From an uncultured SAR86 cluster bacterium (GTDB taxonomy: Bacteria > Pseudomonadota > Gammaproteobacteria > Magnimaribacterales > D2472), in NCBI GenBank assembly GCA_902596165.1, contig CACJSU010000001.1:1-64000 (forward strand): 64,000 bases of DNA, in the 5' to 3' direction. Under the pieces are notes generated by a model. It had not been told where the DNA came from. It saw only the letters and a list, made by a program, of their open reading frames with translations, and did no database searches. This document shows, piece after piece, positions 43,315-51,468 of this stretch. Position numbers and translations under genes: made by a program. Position 1 is the stretch's first letter, and every line of letters starts with the position of its first letter.

Positions 43315-43503
43315 CTATTGAAGCTTTGGATTGCTGCTAATATTTTGTATCTCTTTGATGACACCTTCCCAAATGAGCCACTCCTCGGTGTTTAGATTCG
43401 CAGCGTATTCAGCAGCTCTCAACATAGCTATAGACTCAGCATCTGCACCATATTGAGAAATTAGATCAATAGCAATTTGATAATTAGAGTTCGGAGCATT
43501 CAT
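43315..43503 (-). CDS. Small conserved-type helical protein (62 aa), function unknown
   Basis: A 62-residue acidic helical protein, with ISQYGADAESIAMLRAAEYA followed by EEWLIWEGVIKEIQNI. The pattern (two helices, Gly-Ala-Asp-Ala turn, Trp-rich end) recalls the small DUF6961-type proteins of proteobacteria, but I cannot confirm this. Its own spacers on both sides and an inverted repeat at its 5' side (43516-43538) suggest an independent transcription unit. Confidence 0.6.
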   Translation of the reverse strand: MNAPNSNYQIAIDLISQYGADAESIAMLRAAEYAANLNTEEWLIWEGVIKEIQNISSNPKLQ

Positions 43504-43515
43504 TTCAATAGTATT

Positions 43516-43538
43516 TTATGAAGGTATTTCCTTCATAA
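43516..43538. promoter_or_regulatory. Inverted repeat in a divergent promoter region
   Basis: TTATGAAGG and CCTTCATAA are perfect 9 bp arms around TATTT. It lies 12 bp upstream of the small gene's start and about 50 bp upstream of the ELM1-like gene on the other strand. It could be an operator serving both, or a leader hairpin of the small gene. Confidence 0.45.
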
Positions 43539-43589
43539 GACTTCATAGACAGGGTATTTTAAACCTATAAAATTATAAGTAAAAATTTT

Positions 43590-44549
43590 ATGAACGTTTA
43601 CTGGTTTCAAGATTCAAAAACTGGGCACCTAAAACAAGTGCAGGCTCTTTTAGATCAACTTAAAAAAGAGACAGAACTCTCGATAACCACAATCAATTAT
43701 TCCAATCACAAAAGTTTACCTGAAATGCTTTCTAATAAAAATGAGTTAGATGGTCCGACAATACTAATAGGTGCGGGTCATGGTGTTTATTCAAAAATTC
43801 TTCAGGGGAAAAAATATTTAAGAAAACTGAATGATCAGGACATATTCTCAATTGCTGTGCTTCGTCCGAGCTATAAAATAAATTCTTTTGATTTAATTAT
43901 TGCTCCAGAACATGATTTTCGCAGAAGAAATCTTCCTAAAAATGTTATTTCATTTCAGGGCTCTCTAGCACCTACGTCTCAAACTCCAATTGATGAAAAT
44001 AAGGCAATAATAGCTATTGGAGGGCCAAGCAAGCATTATAAATTTGATCAAGAAATTTTAATTGAACAGCTTCACTATATTTTAAGCATGCATCCAAAGC
44101 ATAAATTTAAAATTTTTAATTCTCGTAGAACCCCTGATGCCCTCAATTTAAAGTTAAAGAATGAGCTTGATAACTACTCTAATGTAAAATTTATTCACTT
44201 GAATTCACCAGAGTCTAATACATTTCAAGCAACTCTAAATGAATCTGCTTTGAAGTTTGTCACGCCTGATAGTTCAAATCTTGTATTTGAGGCATTATCT
44301 ACCCAGGGGTATACCTATTTAATACAAATAGAAAGGTCTAAATACAGAAGGATTTTTGGCGCTAAAAAAATAAGAGAGTTGATGAGTGAGTTAGTTAAAT
44401 TAAAGCGAGTTGGTGTAGTAAGCATATTAAATAAAAAAGGAGGGATAAATATTTCTAAAATTGAAAATCCTTCGCTGCATTTTGAGCCTTTAGCAGAAGT
44501 TGAAAAGGTATCATTTTCTATAATGAAATTTATCAATAATCACGAATGA
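43590..44549 (+). CDS. ELM1-family (DUF1022) glycosyltransferase-like protein
   Basis: A 319-residue protein of the mitochondrial-fission ELM1-like family, which has a GT-B type fold in bacteria. It starts MNVYWFQDSKTGHLKQVQAL, has ILIGAGHGVYSKI near 66-78, and ends with VTPDSSNLVFEAL, equivalent to the sugar-nucleotide site of GT-B enzymes. The bacterial members lie in lipopolysaccharide or cell-wall gene groups. It overlaps the next glycosyltransferase start by 4 bp (ATGA), so they form one operon. A role in LPS core assembly is inferred from this pairing. Confidence 0.8.
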   Translation: MNVYWFQDSKTGHLKQVQALLDQLKKETELSITTINYSNHKSLPEMLSNKNELDGPTILIGAGHGVYSKILQGKKYLRKLNDQDIFSIAVLRPSYKINSFDLIIAPEHDFRRRNLPKNVISFQGSLAPTSQTPIDENKAIIAIGGPSKHYKFDQEILIEQLHYILSMHPKHKFKIFNSRRTPDALNLKLKNELDNYSNVKFIHLNSPESNTFQATLNESALKFVTPDSSNLVFEALSTQGYTYLIQIERSKYRRIFGAKKIRELMSELVKLKRVGVVSILNKKGGINISKIENPSLHFEPLAEVEKVSFSIMKFINNHE

Positions 44550-45523
44550 AAATTGCTCATTTGCTATCAAGCAAAATCTTTGCGGGGATTGAACAGCATG
44601 TTTATGAGCTGTCATCATTCATGTCTGATGTATCTGATCAAGTCATCATTTGTGATAAGGAGATACATCATTATATGGGTCGAATTACAACTACTGATTT
44701 AAACATTGGATCAAGGTATTCTCCTTTTAATACATACAAATTAATTAATTTTCTTAAAAAAAATAATGTTTCTATTTTGCATTGTCATGGAGCCAAATCT
44801 AGCACCATTGGAAAGGGAGTAAAAACTTTTAGCAGTATTAAGGTTGTATCAACAATCCACGGCCATAAAAAAAATAACAGTGCATTTACAAATTTGGATG
44901 CTGTTATAGGAGTCAATGAGTTGCTTGGTAAAAATATTCCTAATAGTACTTATATCCCTAATTGGTTTAATCCATCGCATGCAGGAAAGCGATCATCTCG
45001 CAGTGGACCCATTATTGCTATTGGTAGGCTTGAAAAAGTTAAAGGTTTTGATCAACTTGTTAAAAGTTGGATTAATATCAATGAATGTCTAGAAATTATC
45101 GGACCTGGACCAGAAGAAGCTACGCTTAATCAACTCATCCAAGATTTAAATCTTCAGGATCGTATTCAAATTATTACAAATTGCGATTATGACAATATTG
45201 AAAGTAAATATAAAACAGCCAGCGGACTCATTGTATCGAGTCTCAGAGAAGGAGGTCCTAGGGTTGTACTAGAGGCCATTAATCATGAAATACCAGTTCT
45301 TGGATCAAGAGTTGGAATCATTCCTGATTTGATTCCTAACGAATGTATATCAGAGCCTGGCAATCAAGAGAGTTTACAAATTCTGTTAGAAGAAATGATC
45401 CCTCTGTTACCTCAATTAAATATGGAGGGTATCAAGGCAGCTCTAATTGAAAATTATTCAGTTGCAAGTGCTGCTAAGAAAACCAAAGAAATTTATGAGG
45501 CTTTGCTTAAAGCCAATTCATAA
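44546..45523 (+). CDS. Glycosyltransferase family 4 protein
   Basis: A 325-residue GT-B glycosyltransferase. The N-terminal acceptor domain starts MKIAHLLSSKIFAGIEQHVY, and HCHGAKSS is near residues 75-82. The C-terminal donor domain has AIGRLEKVKGFDQLVKSW and SSLREGGPRVVLEAI, with the family 4 Glu-x7-Glu-like site. It is probably cytoplasmic and makes LPS or exopolysaccharide. Its 3' end overlaps the convergent glycosyltransferase by 31 bp. Confidence 0.88.
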   Translation: MKIAHLLSSKIFAGIEQHVYELSSFMSDVSDQVIICDKEIHHYMGRITTTDLNIGSRYSPFNTYKLINFLKKNNVSILHCHGAKSSTIGKGVKTFSSIKVVSTIHGHKKNNSAFTNLDAVIGVNELLGKNIPNSTYIPNWFNPSHAGKRSSRSGPIIAIGRLEKVKGFDQLVKSWININECLEIIGPGPEEATLNQLIQDLNLQDRIQIITNCDYDNIESKYKTASGLIVSSLREGGPRVVLEAINHEIPVLGSRVGIIPDLIPNECISEPGNQESLQILLEEMIPLLPQLNMEGIKAALIENYSVASAAKKTKEIYEALLKANS

Positions 45524-46587
45524 ACATTCATTGTTGCATTGACCAAAGACTCTTTTGTAAATTGTTCGGGTATAAATTCAGGCGGTGGAGTTACTAAAAC
45601 TTGATCAATTTGTTTAGCAAGCATCTTCACATTTCCATAATCAACCAAGCCAATTGGATTAATAGAGTTAATTGATTCTTCGACGCCACCTCTATCCCAG
45701 CCCATAACATGACTCCCGCAAGCAGCCGCTTCAATAATGGTCCTGCCAAATGGTTCAGGCTTAGATGATAAATTCATTACGATATTTGAAATTTTATAAA
45801 CATCGGCAATATCTGATCGAGCGCCACAAAAAGTAATATGCTCAGTAAGATTTTTTTGTTTTATTAGTTTGTTTAAAAAATTGAAATAGCTTCTTTTATT
45901 TGGTGCAACTGGGCCTGGAATAATGCCGTGAAACCGCGATGTATCTAGATAAGAAAAAAGGTCGATAAAACTCTCTATACCTTTCCAGCTGGTTATTCTT
46001 CCGGGCAGATTGAGAATAATTTTATTTTTTGTTTGAGGAAACTCATTAAACCAAGCTTCCTTCCATTCTTGACTTAAAGGCGATCTATTAAATTCATGAA
46101 GATCGCATCCTCGATATATTAAATGTAAATTAGATTCATCTACAGAATAGTTTTGCTGGATATATTTTTTTACAGTTTGAGAGATAGCAATAATTTCATC
46201 TGCATAAGACATAGATTTGCTATAAAAAGGTTTACTGTATAAGCCATGAAATGTGGAGATGATAATGGGTTTTTTACCCTGAAAATTTTTTAGTGCAAAG
46301 TAATTTATCCATGCTGGAAATCTTGATCGGACGTGAACTATGTCGGGCTGAAACTCCAAATAAATTTTTTTTAAATTACGAATTTGCGATAAAGCTCTTA
46401 TATTTTTCTTTGCTATGGGAAGGTTATAATGTTTTGCGCCATGGTTATTCAATAAATCTACTAGTTGTCCACCAGCAGAGATAACTGCAGAATCATGGCC
46501 GCGTTTTATCAGATGATCAGAAAGATCTACTGTGCCGCGCTCAACACCACCAACTTTTAACTCCGGCAGCAGTTGCACGACTCTCAT
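45493..46587 (-). CDS. Glycosyltransferase family 4 protein
   Basis: A 364-residue GT4 enzyme beginning MRVVQLLPELKVGGVERGT, the standard start of WaaG/RfaB-like transferases. DIVHVRSRFPAW is near residue 84-95. The donor domain has LPGRITSWKGIESFIDL and SSKPEPFGRTIIEAAACG with the conserved Glu pair. It probably adds a sugar to LPS core or O-chain. It is tightly linked (3 bp) to the exporter permease on the same strand and convergent with the other GT4 gene. Confidence 0.9.
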   Translation of the reverse strand: MRVVQLLPELKVGGVERGTVDLSDHLIKRGHDSAVISAGGQLVDLLNNHGAKHYNLPIAKKNIRALSQIRNLKKIYLEFQPDIVHVRSRFPAWINYFALKNFQGKKPIIISTFHGLYSKPFYSKSMSYADEIIAISQTVKKYIQQNYSVDESNLHLIYRGCDLHEFNRSPLSQEWKEAWFNEFPQTKNKIILNLPGRITSWKGIESFIDLFSYLDTSRFHGIIPGPVAPNKRSYFNFLNKLIKQKNLTEHITFCGARSDIADVYKISNIVMNLSSKPEPFGRTIIEAAACGSHVMGWDRGGVEESINSINPIGLVDYGNVKMLAKQIDQVLVTPPPEFIPEQFTKESLVNATMNVYELALSKAS

Positions 46588-46590
46588 ATA

Positions 46591-47796
46591 TTATTCGTAT
46601 CGCAGCGCTACAGCTGGGTCTAATTGTGCTGCTTTCCTTGCAGGCCAAATACCAAAAAATAACCCAACACATGCTGAAAATATGACAGAGCCCAATATCG
46701 CTGAAAAAGGTATGGTAAAGACCCAATCTTGAAAGACTGTTACTAAAAAATATAAGCTAGAGCCAAAAATGACGCCGATAATACCGCCAATAATACATAG
46801 AGTTACAGCCTCAATAATGAATTGCAAAAGTATTGCTTGTTGAGTTGCACCTAAAGCTTTTCTTAAGCCTATTTCTCTTGTCCTCTCCGTTACAGAAACT
46901 AGCATTATATTCATTACGCCAATGCCACCAACCATAAGACTAATACCAGCAATGCCAATCAATAAAGCTGAAAAGATGGCCGTTGCCTGTTTTTGCAAAT
47001 CAGTAAACTGTGACCAATCATTAATTCTAAAATTGTTTTCCTCACCTGGGCCTATGTCATGCTCCCTTCGAAGAACTCTTTCAATAGATATCATTGCCTC
47101 TTCAGGCGTATAGGTATTTGGGACTTCCACACGAATTGAATCGACTCTATCTCTTCCAAATACCCTATCGGAAGCTGTTAAAAGTGGTATGTAAATTTGC
47201 TCATCGGGATTAGACCAACCTGTAGAACCCTCAGATTTAGTCACTCCTATAATCTTAAAAGTCACACCTCCAAGGTCAATCTCCTGCCCAACCAAAGCCT
47301 TTGAAGATGTTTTGAGCTCTGTGCCAACGCTTGAACCAATGACTGCTACTCTTTTCCTAGCCAGATCATCTCTTTCAGTAAAAAATGCTCCTTGGTCAAT
47401 TTCATAGCCTTGAATGCTCAAATAAGTTTCTCTAGCGCCGATAACTGAAATACTAATACTTTCATTTTTATATTTGAGAGATTTGCTGCCTCGAATTTCT
47501 GGCGACACCCTCCATTTTATCTCATCATCCTTGATTAATGCGTCGGCGTCAGAAATTGAGAGTGGTGCTGCACTTATTTTTTGACTACCCCTGCCACGAG
47601 ATGGATATACAGACAATGTGCGAGCAGATAAGTTAGTGATTGAATCATCGATTGCTCTTTGGGCGCTTGATCCAATTCCAACCATGGCAATAACTGAAGC
47701 TGTACCTATAACAATAGCAATGGTTGTTAAAAGAGATCTTAATAGATTAGCCCTAATGGAATCTATGGCTGTAGAAATAGATTCTTGCAATACCAT
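46591..47796 (-). CDS. MacB-like ABC transporter permease
   Basis: A 401-residue type VII (MacB-fold) permease. TM1 is near residues 21-43 (LLTTIAIVIGTASVIAM), followed by a large periplasmic domain (about 45-275). Three more membrane segments follow, with VTERTREIGLRKALGATQ between them. In MacB the ATPase is fused to the permease; here it is a separate gene (48993). With the lipoprotein adaptor it should form a tripartite efflux or outer-membrane export system together with a TolC-like protein not seen in the window. Confidence 0.9.
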   Translation of the reverse strand: MVLQESISTAIDSIRANLLRSLLTTIAIVIGTASVIAMVGIGSSAQRAIDDSITNLSARTLSVYPSRGRGSQKISAAPLSISDADALIKDDEIKWRVSPEIRGSKSLKYKNESISISVIGARETYLSIQGYEIDQGAFFTERDDLARKRVAVIGSSVGTELKTSSKALVGQEIDLGGVTFKIIGVTKSEGSTGWSNPDEQIYIPLLTASDRVFGRDRVDSIRVEVPNTYTPEEAMISIERVLRREHDIGPGEENNFRINDWSQFTDLQKQATAIFSALLIGIAGISLMVGGIGVMNIMLVSVTERTREIGLRKALGATQQAILLQFIIEAVTLCIIGGIIGVIFGSSLYFLVTVFQDWVFTIPFSAILGSVIFSACVGLFFGIWPARKAAQLDPAVALRYE

Positions 47797-47799
47797 AAG

Positions 47800-48996
47800 T
47801 TAACCAAACCTACCTTTTACTCTTTCAGAAAATTTTTGTTGGTATTTAATGAGACCTTCGCTTGGAAGCACATATACAACCTCGTCATACTCTATGCCTT
47901 GTTTGACCTCAACATAGTTCAGATCTGTTTTTCCGACCTTGACCCAAATCGGTACTGCTCCCCTCTTAGTTTTTTTTAGGACTATGTAAGCATCAAAATT
48001 TTCACCTTCAACTTTTTTAGTCAAAAAATTATTTAGCTCATCTTCTTTAATCCCAAGCAATGGAGCAACTGATCGGATATCCTTTCTTGTTCTTAAAGAA
48101 CCTGCTGGTAATGCTAGAGCAACTTCTTCATTTAAGATTTCAATTTCAACATCAGTATTCATTCCAATCAGAAGTAAATTTTCTTGATTTTCAATGTCTA
48201 TTAGCACAGGAAATGTTGTAACATTTTGATCAATTTTTGACATAGGTTCGATCTTAGAAACAACTCCTACAAATTTTCTATCTCTGTATGCAGAAACCTT
48301 TAATGTAACTTCTTGACCAATAGTAATCTTTCCAATATCTATCTCATCGATTAATGCTCTAACTCTAACTTTATTTAGATCTGCCATCTCCATTAATAAT
48401 GTTCCACCGCCCACAGCCGAAGTTGGAGAAGTGATTACTTGACCTACTTCAGCTGGTCTACTGATAACAGTCCCAGCAATTGGCGACCTAACACTTGTGT
48501 CATCTAATGCTATTCGAGCATTTTCTAAAAACACTTCTGCTCTTACTAGCTGAGCTCTTGCTGAGGAGAATGACTCCTGAGCATCTTCAAATGATTTATC
48601 AGAAATATTCCCTTCATCATGCAGTCTTTTAGAGCGCTCAAATTGATTTTTAGCATTACTCAAACGAACTTTAGCAACCTCAAGGTCTGCATTAGCTTGA
48701 GCTAAAGTATTTGTTGGAGTTCTTTGATCTATTCTTGCAAGAACCACGCCCTCATCAACATAATCTCCGATTTCAGCTCCCAAAAAAAGAATTTGCCCAG
48801 AAGCCTTGGATTTGATTTCAATTGAGGAGATGGCCTCTACTGTTCCAGAAGCTTCAACCGTAAGTTCTAGTTGTTGAGATGCCGCTTCTTTTAAGGCATA
48901 GAATTTAAATTCTTCTTCTTCTTTGCCTCCACCACAACTAACAATTAATGCCGTAGACAAAATAATGCTGAAAGTTTTAATTATTGAGTGCTTCAT
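47800..48996 (-). CDS. MacA-like periplasmic adaptor, lipoprotein
   Basis: A 398-residue HlyD/RND-type adaptor. The lipobox (ALIVSC, Cys21) predicts lipidation. The lipoyl domain has VEASGTVEAISSIEIKSKAS, and a coiled-coil hairpin follows (LAQANADLEVAKVRLSNAK, about 112-175). The barrel and membrane-proximal domains then follow. It links the permease to an outer-membrane channel. It lies between permease and ATPase genes and overlaps the latter by 4 bp. The unusual order is ATPase, adaptor, permease. Confidence 0.9.
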   Translation of the reverse strand: MKHSIIKTFSIILSTALIVSCGGGKEEEEFKFYALKEAASQQLELTVEASGTVEAISSIEIKSKASGQILFLGAEIGDYVDEGVVLARIDQRTPTNTLAQANADLEVAKVRLSNAKNQFERSKRLHDEGNISDKSFEDAQESFSSARAQLVRAEVFLENARIALDDTSVRSPIAGTVISRPAEVGQVITSPTSAVGGGTLLMEMADLNKVRVRALIDEIDIGKITIGQEVTLKVSAYRDRKFVGVVSKIEPMSKIDQNVTTFPVLIDIENQENLLLIGMNTDVEIEILNEEVALALPAGSLRTRKDIRSVAPLLGIKEDELNNFLTKKVEGENFDAYIVLKKTKRGAVPIWVKVGKTDLNYVEVKQGIEYDEVVYVLPSEGLIKYQQKFSERVKGRFG

Positions 48997-49682
48997 GATT
49001 TTTCCTTTCTAATGTCTGATTCTATCAAACCATCCTTAATAAATATTGTTCTTTGAGCTTCTGCAGCTACTTCATTCTCGTGAGTAATTAGAATAATAGT
49101 TTGACCTTGTTGATGAAGATTATGAAAAAGCTGCATCACATCATGCCCAGTTTGGCTATCTAAGTTTCCAGTAGGCTCATCAGCAAATAGAATAGAAGGG
49201 TTGTTAACCAAAGCTCTCGCTATGGCAACTCTTTGCTGCTGCCCTCCCGAAAGCTCAGATGGCTGATGATCCATTCTTGATTCAAGCCCAACCTGACAGA
49301 GAACATCCTTACCTATTCTGAGTTGATCGTTTTTGCCTACTCCTGCATATTTTAGAGGCAGCATGACATTATCAAGAGCACTGTTGCGTGCCAACAAATG
49401 GAAATTTTGAAAAACAAATCCAATTTCTTTATTTCTTATACTTGCAAGCTCATCGCCTTCAAGCGAACTAACTTCTTGGTTATTAAGATAGTATGTACCA
49501 TCTGTTGGGCTATCAAGACACCCGATAATATTCATTAGCGTTGATTTACCTGATCCTGATGGACCCATAATTGCTATAAATTCCCCTTGCTCAATACCAA
49601 AACTCACACCTCTTAAGGCTTCAACGGTTTGCGTACCAAGCAAGTAATGTTTGGTAATATTTTTAACTTCTATAACATTCAT
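48993..49682 (-). CDS. LolD/MacB-type ABC transporter ATP-binding protein
   Basis: A 229-residue ATPase. Walker A MGPSGSGKSTLM is at residues 39-50, Q-loop QNFHLL near 93, signature LSGGQQQR near 144 and Walker B ILFADEPTGNLD near 160. The His of the switch is in LITHE. It energises the MacB-like permease encoded two genes on. It overlaps the DUF385 gene by 4 bp. Confidence 0.94.
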   Translation of the reverse strand: MNVIEVKNITKHYLLGTQTVEALRGVSFGIEQGEFIAIMGPSGSGKSTLMNIIGCLDSPTDGTYYLNNQEVSSLEGDELASIRNKEIGFVFQNFHLLARNSALDNVMLPLKYAGVGKNDQLRIGKDVLCQVGLESRMDHQPSELSGGQQQRVAIARALVNNPSILFADEPTGNLDSQTGHDVMQLFHNLHQQGQTIILITHENEVAAEAQRTIFIKDGLIESDIRKEKS

Positions 49683-50134
49683 GCTGGCTTACATATAAAT
49701 ACAGGTATTTCTCTAGAGGTATTACTCTGATAGGTTTCATAGTTAGGATAAAATGAACAAATTAATGGCCATAACTCATCCTTCTTCTCTTTGGACACCT
49801 CTTCTGCTAGATAGTTCCCTTGCCCATCAATGGTTGTGATCTTAACTGCTGGGTGAGCTTTAAGATTGTAATACCAATCAGGATTCTTTGGCATGCCTCC
49901 AAGAGATGCAACCAGAATTGGCATACCATCTTGATGAACATAAATTAAGGGAATATTTCTTATTTTATTAGATTTAGCGCCCTTGGTTTCTACAACCATA
50001 ATTGGAAAGCCGCCCGGCCACTTATTCCATAATTTGCCGTTACTAAACAAAAATATAGAGGCTTGGAATTTAGCAAAATATTTAATCATTCGCTTCGCGG
50101 TTTTAGCTTGCTTTGTAGAATATTTTTCAGACAT
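49679..50134 (-). CDS. DUF385 / deazaflavin-dependent nitroreductase-family protein
   Basis: A 151-residue split-barrel protein. MVVETKGAKSNKIRNIPLIY and ILVASLGGMPKNPDWYYNLK are the diagnostic segments of the actinobacterial Ddn-like F420-binding family. KITTIDGQGNYLAEEVS follows. Homologues occur outside F420 producers, where the cofactor is unknown. It shares the operon with the ABC exporter, overlapping the ATPase gene by 4 bp. A palindromic operator-like site lies 12 bp upstream of its start. Confidence 0.82.
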   Translation of the reverse strand: MSEKYSTKQAKTAKRMIKYFAKFQASIFLFSNGKLWNKWPGGFPIMVVETKGAKSNKIRNIPLIYVHQDGMPILVASLGGMPKNPDWYYNLKAHPAVKITTIDGQGNYLAEEVSKEKKDELWPLICSFYPNYETYQSNTSREIPVFICKPA

Positions 50135-50145
50135 GGTTATAAAGA

Positions 50146-50163
50146 TGTAAAGTTTACTTTACA
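50146..50163. promoter_or_regulatory. Palindromic operator-like site
   Basis: TGTAAAG and CTTTACA form a 7 bp inverted repeat with a 4 bp centre, 12 bp upstream of the DUF385 start. The 18 bp symmetric layout is that of TetR- or FadR-type repressor sites. It would control the DUF385/ABC operon. No dedicated regulator gene is adjacent. Confidence 0.5.
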
Positions 50164-50243
50164 TTAAAAACTATACAATAAAAAGCTCACAGGTTTTTAA
50201 TAATTCTTATTAGCTAGAAGGAATAATGCTTTGTGCTTAAGCT

Positions 50244-51410
50244 TTATTCGAAAGAAGCTATTCCAGTTTGAAAATTACCAAGAATCAGCGCATGTAAATC
50301 ATGAGTACCCTCATAAGTATTTACAGCTTCGAGATTCATTGAATGTCTGACAACATGATACTCATCAATGACTCCATTTCCTCCATGCATATCTCTTGCC
50401 ATCCTAGCTATATCTAGGGCCTTGCCACAGTTATTGCGCTTAATAAGCGAAATCATTTCTGGGACCATTTTATCTTCATCAATCAACCTTCCAACGCGGA
50501 GGGCTGCCTGAAGACCAAGAGAAATCTCTGTTTGCATGTCGGCCAATTTTTTTTGAATTAATTGCTTGCTAGCTAAAGGATTACCAAATTGCACTCTATC
50601 TAATGTGTACTGTCTCGCTGCATGCCAACAAAACTCGGCCGCGCCTATGACCCCCCAAGCAATTCCATATCTGGCTAAATTTAAACAGGTAAATGGGCCT
50701 CTAAAGCTTTGTGCTAAGGGTAGAACATGATCATCTGGAATAAAAACATCTTCCATAAATACTTGACCAGTGACAGATGCACGAAGTGCAAATTTTCCAC
50801 TCATTGGTTTTGCTTCAAGTCCCTTAAACTCTTTTCTTGCAATGAAGCCTCTCAATACTCCTTGCTCATCTTTGGCCCAAATTACAAAAACATCTGCAAT
50901 AGGCGCATTTGTGATCCATGTTTTTGATCCATTTAATTCATAGCCACCATCAACTTTCTTAGCTCTTGAAAGCATGCTACCTGGATCTGAGCCAGCATCA
51001 GGCTCTGTCAAACCAAAACATCCTACAAGCTCTCCTGTAGCCATTTTTGGCAGCAATTCTTCTTTTTGTTCCTCAGAACCAAAATTATAAATTGCATACA
51101 TCGATAGCGATGACTGAACACTAAACGCAGATCGATAACTGGTATCAACTCTTTCAATTTCTCTTGTTATCAATCCATAAGCAACGTAATTAATCCCAGC
51201 ACAGCCATACCCTTTAATAGTTGCCCCTAAGATACCAAGATCACCCATCTCCCTCATAATTTCAGGATGAAAAATCTCATTTCTGTTTGATTCTATAATC
51301 CTTGGCATCAATGATTTTTGACAATATTCCCTAACATTATCTCTAATCATTCTTTCTTCCTCAGAAAGCTGATCATCAAATTTAAAAATGTCTTCCCAAT
51401 TATTTTCCAT
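50244..51410 (-). CDS. gcdH: Glutaryl-CoA dehydrogenase-like acyl-CoA dehydrogenase
   Basis: A 388-residue acyl-CoA dehydrogenase. [20 protein letters not shown], then [19 protein letters not shown] and [16 protein letters not shown] are close to glutaryl-CoA dehydrogenases. [13 protein letters not shown] holds the catalytic Glu (about residue 370). The enzyme oxidises and decarboxylates glutaryl-CoA to crotonyl-CoA, passing electrons to ETF. It stands between a terminator and the DUF385 operon. A general acyl-CoA dehydrogenase role is the alternative, but the signature favours GcdH. Confidence 0.88.
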   Translation of the reverse strand: MENNWEDIFKFDDQLSEEERMIRDNVREYCQKSLMPRIIESNRNEIFHPEIMREMGDLGILGATIKGYGCAGINYVAYGLITREIERVDTSYRSAFSVQSSLSMYAIYNFGSEEQKEELLPKMATGELVGCFGLTEPDAGSDPGSMLSRAKKVDGGYELNGSKTWITNAPIADVFVIWAKDEQGVLRGFIARKEFKGLEAKPMSGKFALRASVTGQVFMEDVFIPDDHVLPLAQSFRGPFTCLNLARYGIAWGVIGAAEFCWHAARQYTLDRVQFGNPLASKQLIQKKLADMQTEISLGLQAALRVGRLIDEDKMVPEMISLIKRNNCGKALDIARMARDMHGGNGVIDEYHVVRHSMNLEAVNTYEGTHDLHALILGNFQTGIASFE

Positions 51411-51421
51411 AAATCATTACC

Positions 51422-51454
51422 CAAAAAAAAGCCTGAAACTAAGTCAGGCTTTTA
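51422..51454 (-). terminator. Rho-independent terminator of the TonB receptor gene
   Basis: Arms AAGCCTGA (51429-51436) and TCAGGCTT (51444-51451) form an 8 bp stem with a 7 nt loop. On the minus strand it is followed by eight T. It lies just after the receptor stop and separates it from the dehydrogenase gene, making them separate transcripts. It is the clearest terminator in the window. Confidence 0.85.
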
Positions 51455-51468
51455 ATTATATTCGAGAT

